Shown: positions 1-8,106 of the stretch, one piece after another
Position numbering within the stretch: position 1 is the stretch's first letter
Layout: the number at the start of each line of letters is the position of its first letter
Assembly (NCBI RefSeq): GCF_000622085.1
Contig: NZ_JHWL01000011.1
Coordinates: 1 to 64,000, forward strand
DNA length: 64,000 bases
Source of the DNA: Butyrivibrio proteoclasticus P6B7
GTDB lineage: Bacteria > Bacillota > Clostridia > Lachnospirales > Lachnospiraceae
Direction: 5' to 3'
Translations under genes and position numbers: made by a program
The notes under the pieces: model-generated
Seen by the model: only the letters and a program-made list of their open reading frames with translations
Databases searched by the model: none
Told to the model about the DNA's origin: nothing

Positions 1-1
1 T

Positions 2-130
2 GATGAGAGGCAATACCTTAGTGACTATATCGAATGGAAGGGACTTACAGAAGACTTTGAATACTTTAAAGCTCATGCCCACAAGGCTCGTCTTGATGAG
101 GATCTGCCATTTGAAAACTATGTTTTATAA
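2..130 (+). CDS. C-terminal end of an unidentified protein, possibly IS21-family
   Basis: An open frame enters from the window edge and stops at TAA (128-130), giving 42 residues ending PFENYVL. The fragment is charged and aromatic, and I do not recognise a domain in it. Its only context is the set of IS21-type terminal repeats that starts about 55 bp downstream, which suggests it is the last gene of that element, either the IstB-like helper ATPase or the transposase. That identity is an inference from position, not from a motif. Confidence 0.4.
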   Translation, partial: DERQYLSDYIEWKGLTEDFEYFKAHAHKARLDEDLPFENYVL

Positions 131-185
131 CTAAAGTAACCCGGGGAATGCTGCTATTGCGGTGTTCCCCATAACAAGAGACTTG

Positions 186-344
186 GTGATGAACTTTTTC
201 GGTAGCGTTGGTGGTAAACTTTTTCGATAGCGCTGCTGGTAAACTTATTCACCAGCGAAAAAGGATAAAATGGTAAAGTTTTTCGCTAGCGGGGTGGTAA
301 ACTAATTCGTTAGCGAGTGGTAAACTTTTTCATTGACGTTTACA
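186..344 (+). mobile_element. Right end of IS21-like element: six degenerate terminal repeats
   Basis: Six copies of a roughly 21-bp unit, consensus TGGTAAACTTTTTCGNTAGCG, begin near 186, 212, 237, 271, 295 and 318. IS21-family elements characteristically carry several such repeats at their ends as transposase-binding sites and terminate in TG...CA. Here the last copy runs into CGTTTACA at 337-344, so the tip is probably CA-3' at about 344. The left end lies outside the window, so completeness cannot be judged. Confidence 0.65.
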
Positions 345-408
345 AGTAGGATTTTCTTGTTGAGATTGTGAAGATCAAAAAATCTAGTGTTATATAACAT
401 TTTGTTCG

Positions 409-428
409 TATTTGACGCGCGTCAAATA
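409..428. repeat. Perfect 20-bp palindrome at the sfsA stop codon
   Basis: TATTTGACGCGCGTCAAATA is a perfect inverted repeat with no spacer and overlaps the sfsA stop codon (422-424, minus strand). There is no T-tract after it on either strand, so it is not a standard intrinsic terminator. It could be a dyad operator or a tight stem protecting the 3' end. Confidence 0.6.
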
Positions 429-1087
429 GAATTGCTTCTTTCAATTACTATTGAATCTTCTGTTACCTTGCACAAGTAAAAGACCACTTCCACTCCTGCT
501 GCCCTGGCCTCCTCAAAGGCCTTGGCAAAATCCGGGTCTGTATCTGTGTTAGGGCGAACCTCGCTGATGCCCTCACCTTGGATCACGAAGGCTACTGCCG
601 CATGATATCCCTGGGATACTGCCCCAGTCAGTTCGCGAAGGTGCTTAGCGCCGCGCTCTGTGGGTGCATCAGGGAAGTAACCTATGCCATCTCTAAAGAG
701 AGTGCAGCCCTTTACTTCCATGAGGTACTTCTCAGAACCCTTCTCCATGTAGAAATCAATGCGGGAGTCTCCGTACTTGTACTCAGGCTTTATGAAGCTA
801 TACTCTCCCAGTTTTGTCAGGTACTCTTTTACCACCACATTTGGAGCCTGGGAATCTATGTTGATAATCCGGCCATCCTTCTTAACCGCCACAAGATCAT
901 AAGGTGTCTTGCGCTCAGGATTGCTGGCCTTTTCCAGGTACACCTCACAGCCGGGAATCAATAATTCCTTGCATCGGCCAGTGTTCTTGACGTGAACCGT
1001 TAGTTCTTTTCCCTCCAGCTGTACCTTGGCTATAAACCTGTTGGGGCGGGATATGAAGTTGGCCTTGGTTATGTTGCTATATTGCAT
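422..1087 (-). CDS. sfsA: SfsA-family protein (sugar fermentation stimulation protein homologue)
   Basis: This 221-residue protein has the usual length and signature of the SfsA family. Near the N-terminus is the HVKNTGRCKELL block, followed by a nuclease-like core with YGDSRIDFY and EVKGCTLF, and then FPDAPTERGAKHL. In enterobacteria the family was linked to maltose metabolism and nucleic-acid binding, and its fold resembles restriction-type nucleases; the precise cellular role remains uncertain. The start ATG at 1087 follows the upstream pepM stop (1095) by only a few bases, so the two are probably co-transcribed. Confidence 0.9.
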   Translation of the reverse strand: MQYSNITKANFISRPNRFIAKVQLEGKELTVHVKNTGRCKELLIPGCEVYLEKASNPERKTPYDLVAVKKDGRIINIDSQAPNVVVKEYLTKLGEYSFIKPEYKYGDSRIDFYMEKGSEKYLMEVKGCTLFRDGIGYFPDAPTERGAKHLRELTGAVSQGYHAAVAFVIQGEGISEVRPNTDTDPDFAKAFEEARAAGVEVVFYLCKVTEDSIVIERSNSI

Positions 1088-1094
1088 GAAACGG

Positions 1095-2396
1095 TCATTC
1101 CTCCGGAATCATTCTGATGATCTCAGAAAATGGCATGAGGATATCGTCGCACTCCTTGGCGCGGTGATTGGTGAGGATCATGTCTGCTACCTTCTGGATT
1201 GCTGGAACGGTGGCGCGCATGAGCTGGTTGGCGTAGATTACTACGTTGACGCCGCGGTCCTTAAATTCTTCCTCGGTTACTGTGTTAAAGCTTGTTGGCA
1301 CCACCACAAGTGGGGTTGTGGTGTCACTGGCTCTGAATTTATCGATGAATTCGAAGATCTCTGTTGGATCACTTTTCCTGCTGTGGATCATGATAGCGTC
1401 TGCGCCTGCATCAACATAGGTAGATGCGCGGCTGAGGGCATCCTCCATGCCTTTTTCAAGGATGAGGCTCTCGATTCTGGCGCATATCATGAAGTCGCGG
1501 GTCTTTTGAGCTCTTTTACCAGCTCTTATCTTCTCTGCAAAGTTCTGTGGATCGTCCTGAGTCTGGACAACTTCGGTGCCAAAGAGACTGTTCTTCTTGG
1601 GGCCGATCTTGTCCTCGATGATGACCATGGAAACGCCCATGCGCTCAAGGCTTCTGACGGTGTAGGTAAAGTGCTCGATTCGTCCGCCGGTGTCGCCGTC
1701 GAAAATAATGGGCTTGGTGGTGACTTCCATGAGATCCTCGATGGTTCTGAATCTGCTGGTCATGTCCACGAGCTCAATGTCAGGCTTACCCTTGGCTGTG
1801 GAGTCGCAGAGGCTTGAAAGCCACATTGCATCAAACTGATGGGCACTACCGTTTGAATAAACAGCGGATTTCTCCACAACAAGGCCAGTGAGACCGTCGT
1901 GAGCCTCCATGGCTGTTACAAGGCCTTTGAGGTTGATGGCACGCTTAAGCCTACCCCTGCGCATATCAGGGAGGGCCAGGTCTTCTCTAGCTCTTTTCTC
2001 AAGTTCGTTGTACTGGGCGCCGTAGGTGTAAGGATATTCCACAAGTTCGCCGCCGTACTCTGCCACAGTGTCCAGAACTTCCTGCCTGATGGGCTGTTGG
2101 AAGCCTTCAGTCCAGTCGTCGCCGTGGACAACGTAGTCGGGTTTATATTTAAGAAGGTTCTCGCGGTAGCTGAGGCTATTCTGAGGAACAACCTCTTTTA
2201 CCCCTTCGAGGCACTCGAACATGGCCTTCCTGTCTTCGTAGGAGACCAGTGGATATCGCTTGTATGAAGCCACGGCCTCGTCGGTCATGACGCCGATGAT
2301 GAGGTCGCCAAGGTTCATGGCTTTTTTGATCAGGGAGATGTGTCCCCCGTGGATTATGTCGGTGCTAAAGCACATGTAGACTGATTTGGTGTTCAA
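1095..2396 (-). CDS. pepM: Cytidylyltransferase-phosphoenolpyruvate mutase fusion
   Basis: PEP mutase converts phosphoenolpyruvate to phosphonopyruvate, the first step of all known C-P bond biosynthesis. The C-terminal two thirds carries the family signature EDKIGPKKNS and the metal-binding stretch FDGDTGG. The N-terminal 130 residues form a TagD-like nucleotidyltransferase domain with HGGH, so the protein probably both makes and activates the headgroup of a phosphonate-modified glycan or lipid. An ATG exists at 2417, but GGAGAG lies six bases before a TTG at 2396, which I prefer. No phosphonopyruvate decarboxylase or aminoethylphosphonate transaminase is visible nearby. The adjacent glycan genes suggest surface phosphonate decoration. 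Confidence 0.85.
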   Translation of the reverse strand: MNTKSVYMCFSTDIIHGGHISLIKKAMNLGDLIIGVMTDEAVASYKRYPLVSYEDRKAMFECLEGVKEVVPQNSLSYRENLLKYKPDYVVHGDDWTEGFQQPIRQEVLDTVAEYGGELVEYPYTYGAQYNELEKRAREDLALPDMRRGRLKRAINLKGLVTAMEAHDGLTGLVVEKSAVYSNGSAHQFDAMWLSSLCDSTAKGKPDIELVDMTSRFRTIEDLMEVTTKPIIFDGDTGGRIEHFTYTVRSLERMGVSMVIIEDKIGPKKNSLFGTEVVQTQDDPQNFAEKIRAGKRAQKTRDFMICARIESLILEKGMEDALSRASTYVDAGADAIMIHSRKSDPTEIFEFIDKFRASDTTTPLVVVPTSFNTVTEEEFKDRGVNVVIYANQLMRATVPAIQKVADMILTNHRAKECDDILMPFSEIIRMIPEE

Positions 2397-2432
2397 GTTG
2401 TTCTCTCCTGTCCTCATTTCTTGGAGCCTTGT

Positions 2433-2469
2433 TAAAAATGGCTAATCCCGAAGCATCTCAGAATTAGCC
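2433..2469 (-). terminator. Intrinsic terminator after the 45-aa gene
   Basis: On the minus strand, GGCTAAT pairs with ATTAGCC around a 16-nt loop and is followed by ATTTTTAAC. It lies just past the stop of the 45-aa gene and just before pepM. Confidence 0.65.
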
Positions 2470-2476
2470 ATATTTA

Positions 2477-2614
2477 TTAAACATATCTGTATATTTCTCT
2501 GGTTTCTTTCCTTTTTTCCTTACCATCAAAATATGCGATAGTAACCTTAACTTTTTTACGTTCTTTCTTTTTCTTTATATCCTTATTATCAATCATCACG
2601 TTATTATCTCCCAT
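2477..2614 (-). CDS. Small lysine-rich hypothetical protein (45 aa)
   Basis: ATG at 2614 is preceded by CCAGGAGGTATTTTCC, a near-ideal ribosome site, and the frame runs to TAA at 2477. The product is strongly basic in the middle (DIKKKKERKKVKVTIAYF) and ends in EIYRYV. I do not recognise it. The strong ribosome site and the terminator immediately after make it a credible gene. It follows the 92-aa gene at 2671-2949 on the same strand with a 56-bp gap and may share its LexA-like promoter. Confidence 0.6.
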   Translation of the reverse strand: MGDNNVMIDNKDIKKKKERKKVKVTIAYFDGKEKRKETREIYRYV

Positions 2615-2670
2615 GGAAAATACCTCCTGGAAAAATTATAAAATAATTCCTCCAAAATCAAAAGGCAAAT

Positions 2671-2949
2671 TTATACTTCAGAAAAAATCAATTCATACGC
2701 TTTGTGCGAAGCCAACAATTGTATAGAAAAATCTCGATTATCGTAGCTAAATCCTGCTTCAACTACTTCGCCATCCTCAACGGTAGTCTCTATAGATTGA
2801 TCACCGTCTGGATTAATTACCACAAAGCCAAATATATGCAGGTCATCGATTATGATTATTTTGAAGAAATCTATTTCTCCGTTAAAATCGACACCAACAT
2901 TTACAAACTTACTGTTCTCTGGAATCTGAACCCATGTTTCTCTTGTCAT
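2671..2949 (-). CDS. Hypothetical protein, 92 aa, behind a LexA-like promoter
   Basis: The start ATG at 2949 is preceded by AAGGAGAG. The protein is acidic, rich in beta-type residues (VNVGVDFNG, FFKIIIIDD) and has no membrane segment, signal or known motif visible. The promoter 30-60 bp upstream is close to consensus and contains a CGAAC-N4-GTACG box, so damage-inducible expression is plausible. Function unknown. Confidence 0.65.
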   Translation of the reverse strand: MTRETWVQIPENSKFVNVGVDFNGEIDFFKIIIIDDLHIFGFVVINPDGDQSIETTVEDGEVVEAGFSYDNRDFSIQLLASHKAYELIFSEV

Positions 2950-2960
2950 ACTACTCTCTC

Positions 2961-3008
2961 CTTGTCTATAGACAAGAAGATTATAGCGTACATTTGTTCG
3001 GCTTTCAA
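2961..3008 (-). promoter_or_regulatory. Sigma-A promoter with LexA-like box and 16-bp palindrome
   Basis: On the minus strand, TTGAAA (3008-3003), a 17-bp spacer and TATAAT (2985-2980) form a consensus promoter. The spacer holds CGAACAAATGTACG (2986-2999), one mismatch from the Gram-positive LexA consensus CGAAC-N4-GTTYG. Downstream, CTTGTCTATAGACAAG (2961-2976) is a perfect palindrome overlapping the ribosome site. Confidence 0.6.
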
Positions 3009-3058
3009 GAATTCTTATTTTGTCATTTTTTAAGTGCTATATCGTCTCGGCAAAGGAA

Positions 3059-4006
3059 TCAATATATCCCCAGCAATATCCTAAAATACTCGATAGTTCT
3101 AGCCAGGCCCTCTTCGAGCTTAATAGTTGGTTCCCAGTCCAGCTCTTTTTTGGCAAGGTCAATGACAGGCTGCCTTTGCATTGGATCATCTTGTGGAAGA
3201 GGCTTGTAGACAATCTTGGAATCTGAGCCAGCAAGCTTAATAACCAGCTCCGCAAGTTCCAACATAGTAAATTCGCCTGGATTGCCGATATTAACCGGGC
3301 CGTGGAAATCGTCCCTACTGTTCATCATCTTGATCATTCCATCAATGAGGTCATCTACGTAGCAAAAACTTCTGGTCTGCTTTCCATCGCCATAGATTGT
3401 GATGTCTTCACTCTTAAGAGCCTGAACAATAAAATTAGAGATAACACGTCCGTCATTAGCGCTCATTCTAGGGCCGTAGGTATTGAATATGCGGATAACT
3501 TTGATATCCACACCATGTTGTCTGTGATAGTCAAAAAAGAGAGTCTCAGCCATTCTCTTGCCTTCATCATAACAAGAACGTGGACCTATTGGATTGACGC
3601 AGCCTCTGTAAGTCTCTGGCTGTGGGTGAACTTCAGGATCACCATAAACCTCGCTGGTACTAGCTTGGAGGATTCTAGCGTTACATCTTTTAGCAAGTCC
3701 TAATGTATTAAGGGCGCCCATAATAGAAGTCTTACCAGTGGCGATAGGATCATGCTGGTAATGGATTGGACTGGCAGGGCATGCCAAATTGTAGATCTGA
3801 TCAACCTCGACATAAATAGGCTGAGTAATGTCATGTCTTATGAATTCAAAGTAATTATTATCCATAAGGTGGCGTATATTGTCCTTACTGCCCGTAAAAA
3901 GGTTATCAACGCAAATGACATCATTGCCCTGATCCAAAAGTTTTTCACATAGATGTGAGCCTAGAAATCCTGCTCCACCGGTTACTAAGATTCGTTTACG
4001 GTCCAT
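3059..4006 (-). CDS. uxs: UDP-glucuronate decarboxylase (UDP-xylose synthase)
   Basis: A 315-residue extended short-chain dehydrogenase. It has the NAD-binding [10 protein letters not shown] near the N-terminus, the catalytic YxxxK in SCYDEGK, and the UXS-type segments [19 protein letters not shown] and [10 protein letters not shown]. The enzyme converts UDP-glucuronate to UDP-xylose in the cytoplasm. The ATG at 4006 follows GAGGGGGACC. It stands apart from the exopolysaccharide operon but on the same strand and probably supplies a pentose donor to it. Confidence 0.92.
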   Translation of the reverse strand: MDRKRILVTGGAGFLGSHLCEKLLDQGNDVICVDNLFTGSKDNIRHLMDNNYFEFIRHDITQPIYVEVDQIYNLACPASPIHYQHDPIATGKTSIMGALNTLGLAKRCNARILQASTSEVYGDPEVHPQPETYRGCVNPIGPRSCYDEGKRMAETLFFDYHRQHGVDIKVIRIFNTYGPRMSANDGRVISNFIVQALKSEDITIYGDGKQTRSFCYVDDLIDGMIKMMNSRDDFHGPVNIGNPGEFTMLELAELVIKLAGSDSKIVYKPLPQDDPMQRQPVIDLAKKELDWEPTIKLEEGLARTIEYFRILLGIY

Positions 4007-4040
4007 AGTTGGTCCCCCTCTAAGATGGCTAAACTCCTTC

Positions 4041-4166
4041 TTGTAAAACCTCTGATATGTGCTATTATGAATATATAAAAGTGCTACCGATAGACGGTTA
4101 GCTCTTAACTTTAGTTAATGATCAAAAAAGGCCGATAACTTTGGTAGAGTTTTGGCGGTCTTTTTT
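4041..4166 (+). ncRNA. Candidate small antisense RNA convergent with the 59-aa gene
   Basis: TTGTAA (4041-4046), a 16-bp spacer and TATTAT (4063-4068) form a plus-strand promoter. The predicted transcript of about 90 nt contains a hairpin CTACCG/CGGTTAG and ends in an AAAAAAGGCCG...CGGTCTTTTTT stem with a T-run at 4161-4166. It overlaps the 3' end of the minus-strand 59-aa gene, and the terminator is bidirectional. No open reading frame is visible in it. The 5' part (GTGCTACC...CGGTTAGCTC) resembles the leader of the opposing mRNA. Confidence 0.45.
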
Positions 4167-4301
4167 GATGCAAAGAATTACTTCTTTAATGTCACGTGAA
4201 TACTGTATATAGTCACACCTATGCTTATAAGTGTGACTACAGTACTCACAACCGTGATGACTGTATCTAACATCATAGCCCTTCCCGTCAAGATTTCTCA
4301 T
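4122..4301 (-). CDS. Cysteine-rich hypothetical protein, 59 aa, LexA-like promoter
   Basis: A longer in-frame ATG exists at 4382, but GGGAGG lies seven bases before the ATG at 4301, so I use 4301. The product contains CEYC, a nearby single Cys in KHRCDY and a Lys-rich C-terminus, suggesting metal or nucleic-acid binding, but I recognise no family. A leader of about 85 nt with a CTACC/GGTAG hairpin separates it from the promoter at 4391-4419. The 3' end lies under the convergent small RNA. Confidence 0.55.
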   Translation of the reverse strand: MRNLDGKGYDVRYSHHGCEYCSHTYKHRCDYIQYSRDIKEVILCIKKDRQNSTKVIGLF

Positions 4302-4390
4302 ACGCATTCCTCCCAACACTTTGAGAGTTCTCGGACAATAATCCGGCAAAAAGAGCCAACCGCCTACCGAAAATGGTAGCACCGTCTATT

Positions 4391-4419
4391 ATTATAGCGA
4401 ACGTTTGTTTGTCGTGCAA
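4391..4419 (-). promoter_or_regulatory. Sigma-A promoter with a consensus LexA box in the spacer
   Basis: On the minus strand, TTGCAC (4419-4414), 17 bp and TATAAT (4396-4391). Read on the plus strand, the spacer is CGAACGTTTGTTTG (4398-4411), an exact match to CGAAC-N4-GTTYG. Binding there would occlude RNA polymerase. Confidence 0.6.
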
Positions 4420-4502
4420 TGATTCTTATTTCGCAATTCCTATTTACTCAAAAATGTTCATCAATCATTTCCTGATTCTTGCAGTCTATAATTCCTTACT
4501 TC

Positions 4503-5918
4503 TTAAAACTTTATAATCTTCGTGAAAAGCTTGATCCCTATAAGAACGACCATGTATATTATCCCACTAATTATTATTTTTAAAAGCAATGCTAATAATT
4601 CGTTATGTAGATGTAAAGTAATGCTGTATCCACTCACAAACATCAGTATTCCAGCCATGATAAATGGTAGAGAATCAAGAACATTTTTTTCTATATCTGC
4701 TTCCTTATAAACATATGCTGCCTGGATAATACATACAGTTACTTCTGCTACCAAAGTACCTACTGCCGCACCTACAGAAGCATACCTAGGTATAAGCAAA
4801 ACATTCAAAACTAAATTCACAAAAGCTCCTGCAAATAACGAGGCTACAAAAAAAACATCCTTTTTTCTTGGCAAAAGATATTGAGTTCTTATTACATTAG
4901 CAAATGCCAAAAAAACACAGCTTGGCAGAATCACTATAAAAATATCAATACATCTATCAAATCCATCACCAAAAAACAAAGGCACAAATTCCTTTGCAAC
5001 AGTCATTATTCCAAAACATATTGAAGTAGAAACAAACATTGCAAACATAATAGACTTGTTAAATGTATTCTTTGTTTCACTATCCTCAACATTATTTGAA
5101 ATCATGTTTGATACACGCGGAAGCATCACAGTACCAAGCGCTGTAATAAGAGCAAGCGGAACCATTATTATATTTTCGCAAGAATGATAATATCCTAATT
5201 CAGTATCTCCAGATATAGATCCTAACATTATCTTATCCATAGTCTTATATATACTCACAGCAATTGTAGGTAGAAAAAGAATTAAATTTGGTTTTATATG
5301 AGAAATAACCCCAGATAATTCAGGTCTAGTAAAATGTATCCGTTTGACCACAACTAGTAATGATATAACTTGACTCACCATAAAACCTATACTAAAAATA
5401 AGTGCATATTTCCAAACATCATAAGCTTCTTTGACAAATATAAATATCAATACCGCGGTGGCTATCTTTACAATCACATCCCTTATAGATGTGATCGTAA
5501 ACTCTTCAAGTCCGTACAATGCCCATGTCAAATCTATCCCACCAGTCATTACTACCAAAGAAAAAATAAGCGAAGTAATCCTGTTGGAAGAAATAAAAAA
5601 ACAGTACAGTAAATATCCCCCAGAACCAACAACTCCTAAAAATAGTTGAAAAGAAAATATGTCACTAAAAGTTCTCGCTAAAGCTACTTCATCATTCTTA
5701 ACATATGCTATTGTTCTGTTTCCATAATTATGAAGACCAAGTCTTATAAAAATATAAAAATAGTAAGCTACTGAATAAGCAAAAGAATACTCACCCAGTC
5801 CCTCTGCATGCAATGTTCTTGAAAGATAAGGCAACGTGACGATTGGCACAATTATACACGACAATTGATAAATGGCATTAAATATATAGTTGGATTTTAC
5901 GCTCTTCTTTGTCTTCAT
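4503..5918 (-). CDS. Wzx-type polysaccharide flippase
   Basis: A polytopic membrane protein of 471 residues with about twelve to fourteen hydrophobic segments and the MOP-superfamily opening IFNAIYQLSCIIVPIVTLPY. Such flippases move undecaprenyl-linked repeat units across the cytoplasmic membrane. The ATG at 5918 overlaps the stop of the preceding gene as ATGA, so translational coupling fixes the start in preference to the upstream codon at 5939. It is the last gene of the exopolysaccharide operon. Confidence 0.88.
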   Translation of the reverse strand: MKTKKSVKSNYIFNAIYQLSCIIVPIVTLPYLSRTLHAEGLGEYSFAYSVAYYFYIFIRLGLHNYGNRTIAYVKNDEVALARTFSDIFSFQLFLGVVGSGGYLLYCFFISSNRITSLIFSLVVMTGGIDLTWALYGLEEFTITSIRDVIVKIATAVLIFIFVKEAYDVWKYALIFSIGFMVSQVISLLVVVKRIHFTRPELSGVISHIKPNLILFLPTIAVSIYKTMDKIMLGSISGDTELGYYHSCENIIMVPLALITALGTVMLPRVSNMISNNVEDSETKNTFNKSIMFAMFVSTSICFGIMTVAKEFVPLFFGDGFDRCIDIFIVILPSCVFLAFANVIRTQYLLPRKKDVFFVASLFAGAFVNLVLNVLLIPRYASVGAAVGTLVAEVTVCIIQAAYVYKEADIEKNVLDSLPFIMAGILMFVSGYSITLHLHNELLALLLKIIISGIIYMVVLIGIKLFTKIIKF

Positions 5919-6793
5919 ATACCAGAATCTAAATCCCACTGTTCTCCCAAAATTCTATCGAATTTTTCAGGCTCAAATTGGCACAATCCACTTGCATTAG
6001 TAAATGTCATTTCTCCAAAGTATATTTTTCCATCAACATTATATAAATCCACTCTAACATGTGAAAACCCTCGAGAAAGTTTTTCTGCTATTTCGACCAT
6101 CAATTCATAGTTTTTAGGTTTTTTAAGCTGCTCTGTTATTGGTTCATAATCCTTCCTATGATATGGCATTAACACATAATCCCTATCAAAAAAGCCTATT
6201 TTCCCGCTAGAATGATTCATTGCGTAATCGATCATCGTGTATGAACAAAAGACCTTTCCGTTAAAACAGAAGAATTTGTAATCCGGAAGATCTTCTCTGC
6301 TCCCAGAGAGTAAATTCTTTTCTATGTATATTAACGGTCTAATACTTTTATATTGCGTTTCCATAGAAACAAAAGCATAATTAGTCTTCATCCATCCTTT
6401 TATTTTTTTTCTAATATAATCAAAATCAGCTTCACATTTATTATTTACTATTATTATAAAACCACTTCCATGATTAGCCTTTATTACAAAGCTATCGGGT
6501 AATGAATCAAAATCTATCTCATCCGCACTCTTATATATGCCACCAATGCACGGGATTAGATACTCGCTTCCAATCCTTGATTTGACCCATTTTCTAACAG
6601 CTATTTTATCTGAAAGCTGAGTGATTAAATCATTTGTCCTATAAAGCTTAGACCATTGTATTTTTTCTGTATACGCCTGCGGATTCCGAAGATTACACTT
6701 TTTTCCAATTTTTCTCTTATACACTATTTTTATATAAAGAGAATATAGGGAATGAGGCATATGAGATTTTATTATATAGCTAATATTTTTCAC
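5915..6793 (-). CDS. TupA-like ATP-grasp protein of polysaccharide biosynthesis
   Basis: A 292-residue protein matching the TupA-like ATP-grasp family that is common in capsule and exopolysaccharide loci. Visible features are NPQAYTEKIQWSKLY near the N-terminus, FVIKANHGSG as nucleotide-binding loop, YKFFCFNGKV in the core and RVDLYNVDGKIYFGEMTFT with metal-binding acidic residues. Many relatives are annotated as glycosyltransferases, but ATP-grasp chemistry predicts ligation of an acid to an amine, such as an amino-acid decoration. The substrate cannot be read from sequence. It lies between the polymerase and flippase genes. Confidence 0.8.
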   Translation of the reverse strand: MKNISYIIKSHMPHSLYSLYIKIVYKRKIGKKCNLRNPQAYTEKIQWSKLYRTNDLITQLSDKIAVRKWVKSRIGSEYLIPCIGGIYKSADEIDFDSLPDSFVIKANHGSGFIIIVNNKCEADFDYIRKKIKGWMKTNYAFVSMETQYKSIRPLIYIEKNLLSGSREDLPDYKFFCFNGKVFCSYTMIDYAMNHSSGKIGFFDRDYVLMPYHRKDYEPITEQLKKPKNYELMVEIAEKLSRGFSHVRVDLYNVDGKIYFGEMTFTNASGLCQFEPEKFDRILGEQWDLDSGI

Positions 6794-6813
6794 CGTTACC
6801 TAACACCTTATTC

Positions 6814-8106
6814 TTATACATTTACTTTCACATTGCGGATTTTCAATTTAAAGTGAAATATCAAGAACATGTACACATATACAAAAACAAAAACCGGCGA
6901 TACAAACTGCCACCTAACAACTCCCATGAACACAACTATGCACATGAGCAACCCTTTGCACTGTTTTTCTACATCATATTTATTCAGCCTCATTTCTATT
7001 ATGTTCTTAGAACTTATAACCCCGTATAATAAACATTCAATAGCTACAGCTAATACCCCACCATCAATATAAAAATCATAGAAAAAAGAATAATATGCAT
7101 TAAACCATACTTTGGGACCGATTCTTACGAAATTCTCCTTAAATGCATGTATTGTAACAATATTTCTATTAAAATCACTTTTTGTAACTGGTAGTAAATA
7201 ATAAATATGGTAAAAAATCGTATAAACCCCATAAAAGAAATTAACTCCTTTGGAGTAAAATCCTTTAGAATCAATCTTTATTATGCCATAATCCAGCAAA
7301 GACACTCCTCCGCCCAAGTATAGTTCATATGTCTTTAAACCATTCCAATTTTTTGAATCTGAGAATTTTACTATAGTCCATATAGTAATGCCCAAAATTA
7401 TAAAAGCTACTACACTTCGTATTCTTTTTCTTTGTAGTGCTGAAATAAATCTTCTATTGTTCGCATATAGCACAACCAAACAAACAACAATATAAAAAAC
7501 CGACGTTCTACTTTGAGTATAAAAAAAGTACAAAAGCTCATCTATTATGACTAACAAAATAAACTTTTTATGCGAATAATCATTATTGATTAGTAATACC
7601 AAAGTAATAATCATTAACAGAATCGATAGTGGTTGTGCTATCCAATGAAGTGTGATTTTTTCAAAATAATTATTTGTAAAACTGACTCCTTCAATATATC
7701 CTTGATATATTTCTCTAATCTGCAAAAAAGAATACTCTTTAGATAGAAACTCAAATACAGAAAGTAAAAAATTCAGCGAAGACAAAAAATGTATAACAAG
7801 AAAAACATATAAAACTTGCCAATTGATTATAGATTGCCCTTTTTCATCTCCCTTTTTATGCCGTGAACAATAAACAGTTTGCCACAAGTTCCCTGCGGTA
7901 AACGTTGATAATCCAATCATTATCACCAAATAAGTTTTATTACTAATTTCATAATAAACTATATTGCCAAATTTATTAGTGATTACACTTACCAACCAAA
8001 ACAGCAAAATAAATGTAACTTCATTAAACATGTTCTTACGAAATATATAGTTTACAATTATCAACACAAAAATAGTTATAATACAAATACCAAACATATT
8101 ATTCAC
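6814..8106 (-). CDS. O-antigen/oligosaccharide repeat polymerase (Wzy-like)
   Basis: A very hydrophobic protein of 430 residues with about ten to twelve membrane helices and a larger extracytoplasmic loop after the middle (SDFNRNIVTIHAFKENF). That topology, AT-rich codon use and position beside a flippase are typical of Wzy polymerases, which have little primary-sequence conservation. It would join repeat units on the outer face of the membrane. The start overlaps the end of the upstream glycosyltransferase by eight bases. Confidence 0.8.
   Translation of the reverse strand: MNNMFGICIITIFVLIIVNYIFRKNMFNEVTFILLFWLVSVITNKFGNIVYYEISNKTYLVIMIGLSTFTAGNLWQTVYCSRHKKGDEKGQSIINWQVLYVFLVIHFLSSLNFLLSVFEFLSKEYSFLQIREIYQGYIEGVSFTNNYFEKITLHWIAQPLSILLMIITLVLLINNDYSHKKFILLVIIDELLYFFYTQSRTSVFYIVVCLVVLYANNRRFISALQRKRIRSVVAFIILGITIWTIVKFSDSKNWNGLKTYELYLGGGVSLLDYGIIKIDSKGFYSKGVNFFYGVYTIFYHIYYLLPVTKSDFNRNIVTIHAFKENFVRIGPKVWFNAYYSFFYDFYIDGGVLAVAIECLLYGVISSKNIIEMRLNKYDVEKQCKGLLMCIVVFMGVVRWQFVSPVFVFVYVYMFLIFHFKLKIRNVKVNV

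Noticed and set aside
1026-1817. Long plus-strand ORF (263 codons)
   Set aside because: Lies antisense to pepM and sfsA, which have clear family motifs, and has no ribosome site or recognisable domain.
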